Assembly (NCBI GenBank): GCA_013398175.1
Contig: VZRZ01001244.1
Span: 1,968,428 to 2,032,427 of the forward strand
Length of the DNA: 64,000 nt
Direction of reading: 5' to 3'
From: Climacteris rufus
Taxonomy: Eukaryota > Chordata > Aves > Passeriformes > Climacteridae
Shown here: positions 60,110-64,000 of the stretch, in pieces
Numbering within the stretch: position 1 is the first letter of the stretch
How the letters are laid out: each line of letters opens with the position of its first letter
The notes under the pieces: generated by a model
Seen by the model: the letters and a program-made list of their open reading frames with translations, nothing else
Database searches by the model: none
What the model was told of the DNA's origin: nothing
Program-made: the position numbers and the translations under genes

Positions 60110-60980
60110 TGGACTTGTATGGATCCAACTGGCCTGTCCAGATGCTTCTGTAGAGTCCTTCAACTGTGCAGCAGATCAAACTCCCATCCAACTTGGTGCC
60201 AGCTGCAAACTGCTCTGCTCTCAATCCCCTTGTCCAGATCACCGATAAAGAAAACAATTTTTAACACACAGGGCTACCCTACCACTCCTCCTTCCTTGCC
60301 TGTCCCTTCTGTAGAGTTTAGAGCAATTCCTTGCTGTGCTCCAGTCATGTGAGTTATCCCACCATCTCCATGATGCAACTGTGTCGTAGTTTTGTTACTG
60401 CACAGTGGCTTCCCGCGCCTTCTCTTTGTTGCCCATGCTGTGTGCATTGAAGCAGATGCAGTGCAATTGGGCTATTGATTTTGCCACCTTTTGAGGGGAA
60501 GCATCCTTAATTTCTACACAAAAAGTATCAGACACTTGAACAATTTCTAACACATCAATAACCCTTGGGGCTTTTCTGCTGCATAGATCTCCATTTCCTA
60601 CTTTGACTGAAAGAGCAGACCAAAGGACCTTACAAGCACATTGTCCCTCAACACTGGTGTGTTGCCCCCAGGCTTATGTCTAGTGAGCCTGCTTTTATCC
60701 CCTTCCCCCTGCAAAAGCAGTTTAAAACTCTTTCAATGAGCCCTGCTGACTCCCATGCAAAGATTATTTTCCCTGCTTTGAGACAGCTGTACTCTTTCAC
60801 CAGCAGCCCTGATGTCCCGTGAAGCAACCCATGAAGAAACCCCCCAAAACTATGCTGGTGACACCAGGCTCAGAGCCAGTTATTGACCTGCCGACTCCTT
60901 CTGTTTCTTCCCTCACCATTCCCTGCATCTGAAAGGAAAAAGGAGAACACTGCTTTTGTTCCTGAACATGATTTCTGAGT
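60110..60980 (-). mobile_element. CR1 LINE fragment with decayed RT, minus strand
   Basis: Translating the minus strand at 60257-60063 gives a peptide resembling the CR1 reverse transcriptase around the catalytic F-A-D-D-T-K-L-G motif. Here it reads FAAGTKLDG, so both catalytic aspartates are lost. Further along the plus strand come antisense blocks from the more 5' part of CR1: 'gtgagttatcccaccatc' (60349), 'tttgttgcccatgctgtg' (60424), 'aatgagccctgctgactcc' (60736) and 'ctggtgacaccaggctcaga' (60853). The sequence between the RT block and the 5' blocks (about 60280-60330) is missing, so the copy has an internal deletion or is two adjacent insertions. Frames are broken throughout. Confidence 0.85.
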
Positions 60981-61204
60981 AGTAAATAAATAAGATCACA
61001 GAGCTGCCTCTATGTTTTGATATTCATTAGGCAAGAGGAATATATCTGAAGCGCCTGGTCAAACAAATGCTAAACAAATGACACTCTACACTTGCATTAC
61101 TTTTAATGATGTCATCATAGCAGCACCACGGATTTCTGAGCCATGAGCAACTGTTTGGAATCCATCAAAATCAGTGGGCAAAATATTATGAATTTTATGG
61201 TTTA

Positions 61205-61415
61205 CATTTCACCAGAATGAGCATTAACACTGAAAGGGTTGTCATGCATTGGAACAGGCTGCCCAGGGAAGCTGTGGAGTCATCATCCCTGGAAGTGTTA
61301 AAGAAATGACTCAACATGGCACTTAATGCTGTGGTTTAGTTGGCATGATGGTGTTCAAAGGTTGGACTCAGTCTTGGAAGTATTTTCCAATTTTAATGAT
61401 TCTATTATTTTATGA
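61205..61415 (+). mobile_element. CR1 LINE 3' tail, plus strand
   Basis: A short 5'-truncated CR1 3' end: 'cattggaacaggctgcccag' (61248), 'ctgtggagtcatcatccctg' (61271), 'tggcacttaatgctgtggtt' (61317), 'aatgattctattattttatg' (61395) as degenerate tail octamers. It is moderately diverged and points toward the opposite-strand CR1 copy about 225 bp to the left. Confidence 0.93.
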
Positions 61416-64000
61416 CAAGCAAAATATGTTTTACACAGGTTTACATAATTATTTGCAAAGTAACCTGCAAGATCTAGGAAAACTTTGGAAGATAATTTCT
61501 ACTAGTTATTTCTGTATAGTTTAGTTGTGAGAGGGAAAGACTTTCCTCGTATCTGCTATCAGTAAAAAGGGCCAATGCACAAGGCTATGGTCTGTGAACA
61601 TGAAGCCATAAATGTTTCAGGAAGTTGTCTAGAGATCCTCTAAAGAACACATTCTGCTCATCCATCTAGCCTCCCATCCATCTGACAGTCAGGGATAAAC
61701 TATAGTGAATATTTGTTAGGCTTAGGCATTTTCCCCTTCTTTGCAAATTATCCAGAAAAGGATAATGATTCTTATGACTGATGAACATTTGCTATTTAGA
61801 ATGAAGGTTAGGATGTGGCTGAGTGCATGGCTTCTTTCTGTTTTCTGGTAGTCCTGATTTCTAAGGAAAGAGTGAATTGAGCAAATAAGAATTTGGGTGC
61901 TTGCTGTGGTGGCATTTCTTTGGAAGGTGAGAGCACAGAGAAAGAGCAGGGGTAGGGAGTAATTTGTAGGAAAAAAGTGACCCTAGAAGATACAGTAATA
62001 GACTCACCTCACCAGCCAGAAGGGAGAGGCTGGAGTTGCTTTTCCCATAGGATAAAAGAGAAGCAGGGTTTCAAGAATAAGAGACCTTTGGAAATAGCAG
62101 CTAGAAGGACCTGGATCTTATAACAGAGTTTAAGAGGGAACATTGGATATAAGGGGAAAAAACTGACTTTTACACTGAACTGTCACTGTATTTTACTAGA
62201 CTAGGCCTCAAAAAAGTGTGCTGTGGTGTGTGCATAGAGAATAGGTGGTTGATGGATATTCTAGGATGTTTCATAGGTTTGTAGGCAAACAATTCCTCTT
62301 CACTGCAGTAACCAGCTGAATTTATTTTTGCTTCCTTTGGTGTAGTCACAGTTGTCCTTGCAAAACATGGGAGCACCATCTGTGTTCCCACCTGTGATGG
62401 GGTCCTATGCACAGCCTCATTTTCACTTGTCCAAGGGCTCAGCAATTTCTTGATGCTCTTTCTTTTGAAATAAACTGCTTTCTCTCCTCACCGTGTGTGT
62501 CAGGGTGTCTGGAATGTGTGAATGTACATTCTGACAACACCCACATAGTTGCATGTTTGGATATTAAACGTGAGATTCTTATTTAAATGTGAACTGTTCA
62601 GGAGCGTGGTTTTTGCTTTGTTTGCTGAGCCATATTTAAGAACACTTTCCAAGACCTGGATGAACAACTAAAACTGGCAGTCCTTTCTGAAGTTCTCCTT
62701 GCCTGTGACACACTGTGATTGTCACAGTCTCACAGGCTTGCAGGGTGCCCAGGGAGCCCAGGGAGGCCACTGGCAGACCAGGAAACAAAGGGCAGTGCAG
62801 TTTTGATTTTCCATGCTCAGCACTATAGTCACCAGTTTAAAAGCACGGCATTACAAATGGAAAATAGAATGTTTCTTTTCTGTCTCTAAATGTAATGTAT
62901 TTTTTATGGTTTAGAATAGCTTTCTATCTGGCTACCACTTTGCAGCTGGCAGGTGATATGTCAAGAGTACCAGAAGCCATTGTCCTGTAGTGAACTCTGT
63001 CACTTACTCAAGCCTAACAGTACACAGTGCATGACATCAGCAACCCAGTGACTCATACACCAGTATACCATAGGTGTGTTCCTATATCCTGGAGATCAGA
63101 AAAATCCCATGCAGAAGACTTGGCTTGTTTTTCCTATATTGTTATGGAAACTGCGTGCATAGGCTCTATTAACATTAAACAACTGTAAATGAAGCCTTTC
63201 TGTTTCTTATCAGAAGATAAACTACCTGTTTAAAAAAGGTGTTGCCAAGCCCAGGAGAGCCTCTTAGAAGGCTACAGGCTGCTGATTGTGGCTGTCTAGG
63301 GGGAGATTCTGTATGTAAAATATTTTGATATTTCCACAGTGAACACCTGTAATCCTATTCTGAGGAAGAATCCAACCAGTCTGAGGCATCAGACACATCT
63401 GAATCTTGAACAAGGTCAGTAGTTTGATACATAGCAAAAAATGTATAAAAAAGCATACAAGCTGCCTAGGTGCAGGGTGACACTACAGCTCCTCCTCCTT
63501 CTGAAAAAAGAAAACTATAGATAAAAAGTACTTATAGGCACTTTAGAACTTTTGTCTCTAAAAAACAGGAGCAGATAGTTTCACTGAAGGCATTTAACAA
63601 AGCACTGTTTTCCTTCAATTCTCATTTACTTAAACAAGTTCTTACACATCCCATTCTAATTAATTTGTAGGATAATGACTTTTACCTTCTTGCATCTTTG
63701 ATCTCACTGGTAACTTTTCCATATAATACTTTGTTCAGTTCCTCTTCATGGCATAGAGATATGGAGGAGGCATTAGGGTGCCTGCTGAAGCAGGCTGGAA
63801 TAGTTCCACGATACTTCAGAAGTAAAAACAGGGGGAAGAAAACTTGAAGGTTGACTGTTGTGGACAATTGGTTGCCCCTCAAAAGACTTGGTGGTTTAAG
63901 GGACTTGCTTGGTTATCCAAAGGTTCAGATTATGAACCTTATGAAAACAGGCTCATTCAAGAAGTTTCTGGAATTTTCTATTTCACACCAAAATAAAGGG
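61416..64000. other. Unique non-coding sequence
   Basis: No supported gene. A plus-strand AAATAAAC (about 62467) followed by T/C-rich and GTGTGTCAGGGTG sequence near 62490-62545 looks like the right end of an old LTR, but I cannot match a family. A 91-codon minus frame at 62170-62445 overlaps it without a domain. Confidence 0.45.

Noticed and set aside
1..64000. tRNA, rRNA, snoRNA, microRNA or CRISPR array
   Set aside because: No cloverleaf box motifs, rRNA blocks, spaced direct-repeat arrays or convincing long hairpins were seen by eye. A covariance-model scan would be needed to exclude small RNAs firmly.

Overview
The window looks like bird nuclear DNA with no protein-coding gene that I can support. 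The main evidence is the repeat content. There are several decayed CR1 LINE copies, with the usual avian 3' end (ATTCTATG-like octamers) and antisense copies that start at that tail. There is one LTR of a widespread avian ERVL type and two or three other LTR-like units. No mammalian SINEs or L1 are visible. The background is AT-rich, CpG-poor and low in repeats, as in an avian gene desert or a very large intron. I cannot name the species or the locus.

Layout. 1-6100: unique sequence with a probable solo LTR (about 1140-1880), a weak candidate exon (4572-4666) and an (AG)n tract (5031-5079). 6105-6529: CR1, plus strand. 6530-13767: unique sequence with possible regulatory blocks. 13768-14465: CR1, minus strand, split by an expanded CTCCT microsatellite that holds an assembly gap. 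14466-24448: unique sequence with a CpG-enriched patch (17480-17800), an LTR-like unit (about 19230-19645) and a paired 12-bp repeat (22204-22236). 24449-24716: G-quadruplex-prone satellite with a gap. 24717-35690: unique sequence, a 174-codon minus-strand open frame ending just before an AATAAA, T-rich tracts, a possible conserved block (29740-30200) and a GC-rich island (32790-33120). 35690-36360: CpG-dense promoter-like or LTR-like block. 36361-44344: unique sequence with a poly-T gap. 44345-45075: CR1 reverse-transcriptase fragment, plus strand. 45076-54881: unique, AT-rich. 54882-55277: internally deleted ERVL-type LTR. 55278-60109: unique sequence with (AC)13. 60110-60980: long CR1 fragment, minus strand, whose catalytic Asp pair is lost. 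61205-61415: CR1 3' tail, plus strand. The rest is unique.

Because no genes are supported, nothing can be said about genes working together. All long open frames fall in GC-rich, low-complexity, gap-spanning or repeat-derived sequence, or have no recognisable domain. I did not find an undescribed biological system. The strongest leads are the CpG-dense block with three CCAAT boxes and a 12-bp E-box palindrome, the CTCCT expansion apparently seeded inside a CR1 copy, and several candidate conserved non-coding or cis-regulatory blocks that a cross-species alignment would test quickly. Repeat identities rest on remembered family consensus patterns, not on a database search, and repeat edges are approximate.
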